Source: an uncultured Chloroflexota bacterium (GTDB lineage Bacteria > Chloroflexota > Limnocylindria > Limnocylindrales > CSP1-4). Taken from it: 6,438 bases of DNA. A program made the position numbers and the translations under genes. Every line of letters begins with the position of its first letter. Position 1 is the first letter of the stretch. The stretch spans positions 1-6,438 of the forward strand of contig CAIYQJ010000003.1 in the NCBI GenBank assembly GCA_903928275.1, read 5' to 3'. This document shows positions 6,350 to 6,438 of this stretch, piece by piece. The notes beneath the pieces are model-generated. The model had not been told where the DNA came from. It was given only the letters and a program-made list of their open reading frames with translations, and searched no databases.

Positions 6350-6438
6350 TGTGGCATCGCCTCGTGCGGGAGCATCGGACGTGCATCGTAGCCGTCGGAG
6401 GCCGCGCCGGCCCCGGCCGCGCCCGACCCGGCCGCGCC
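6346..6438 (-). CDS. Possible C-terminal end of an upstream gene (partial)
   Basis: On the minus strand a frame runs in from the right edge and stops at TGA (6348-6346), overlapping the M20 GTG start as GTGA. The 30 visible residues are an Ala/Gly/Ser-rich run followed by DGYDARPMLPHEAMPQ. A 4-bp overlap of this kind is typical of translationally coupled genes, which supports it. In such GC-rich DNA, however, other frames here are open too, and nothing in the residues identifies a family. If it is real, the M20 gene is the second gene of an operon and the TACGAT at 6385-6390 lies inside coding sequence. Confidence 0.3.
   Translation of the reverse strand, partial: GAAGSGAAGAGAASDGYDARPMLPHEAMPQ
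6360..6363 (-). promoter_or_regulatory. Probable ribosome binding site of the M20 gene
   Basis: GAGG on the minus strand lies 10 nt before the GTG at 6349. It is a modest site with longish spacing, but it is the only purine-rich motif near the start. Confidence 0.4.
6385..6390 (-). promoter_or_regulatory. Candidate -10 element (TACGAT) ahead of the M20 gene
   Basis: TACGAT on the minus strand sits in GCTACGATG, the same 9-mer found ahead of the esterase. It would give a leader of about 30 nt before the GTG at 6349. No -35 is recognisable in the GC-rich sequence upstream. It competes with the alternative reading in which this stretch is the coding end of an upstream gene. Confidence 0.25.

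Noticed and set aside
4805..6391. A 528-residue open frame on the plus strand antisense to the M20 gene
   Set aside because: It is Arg/Ala/Val/Asp-rich with no recognisable motif. The opposite strand encodes a full M20 enzyme with all metal ligands, so this is a GC-driven shadow.
6412..6438. A 12-bp direct repeat CCCGGCCGCGCC at the right edge (6412-6423 and 6427-6438)
   Set aside because: It is explained by Ala/Gly/Ser-rich coding or plain GC low complexity. It is too short and too near the edge to judge as a separate element.
1..6438. A defence system, CRISPR array, mobile element, tRNA or BGC core
   Set aside because: No spaced direct repeats, transposase or integrase motifs, tRNA-like cloverleaf, or biosynthetic core domains were seen. 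The genes are common metabolic and membrane families.

Overview
The window is a very GC-rich stretch of bacterial chromosome, and G or C dominates third codon positions throughout. The mix fits a high-GC, soil- or freshwater-type bacterium: a Ser-Pro-linker serine hydrolase, a DUF4239 membrane protein, a GH1 glycosidase, a PF00756 esterase and an M20 peptidase. A Chloroflexota lineage (Limnocylindria-like) or an actinobacterium is my guess from style alone. No rRNA, tRNA or marker gene is present to settle it.

From left to right, a 5'-truncated beta-lactamase-family serine hydrolase (+) runs in from the left edge and ends at 1349. It faces a DUF4239 (bestrophin-like) four-helix membrane protein (-, 1422-2219) across a 72-bp convergent gap that contains a GC hairpin. 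Upstream of DUF4239 on the same strand is a GH1 beta-glucosidase-type enzyme (-, 2399-3682). The 179-bp gap between these two contains a large imperfect inverted repeat. A 193-bp divergent promoter region then separates GH1 from a PF00756-type alpha/beta-hydrolase esterase (+, 3876-4922). The esterase converges on an M20 metallopeptidase (-, 5024-6349), and the 101-bp gap between them carries a degenerate 14-bp tandem repeat. At the right edge, a short open frame on the minus strand may be the C-terminus of another gene, ending in a 4-bp GTGA overlap with the M20 start.

All complete genes have intact catalytic motifs and look functional. They do not form an obvious single pathway. The closest to a functional unit is the divergent pair of GH1 glycosidase and esterase, which could both act on decorated glycosides, but only the shared promoter region supports that link. 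I see no mobile element, CRISPR array, phage gene, toxin-antitoxin pair or defence system, and no convincing undescribed system. The least explained features are non-coding: the 14-bp repeat, two GC-rich inverted repeats, and one 9-mer, GCTACGATG, found upstream of two of the genes.
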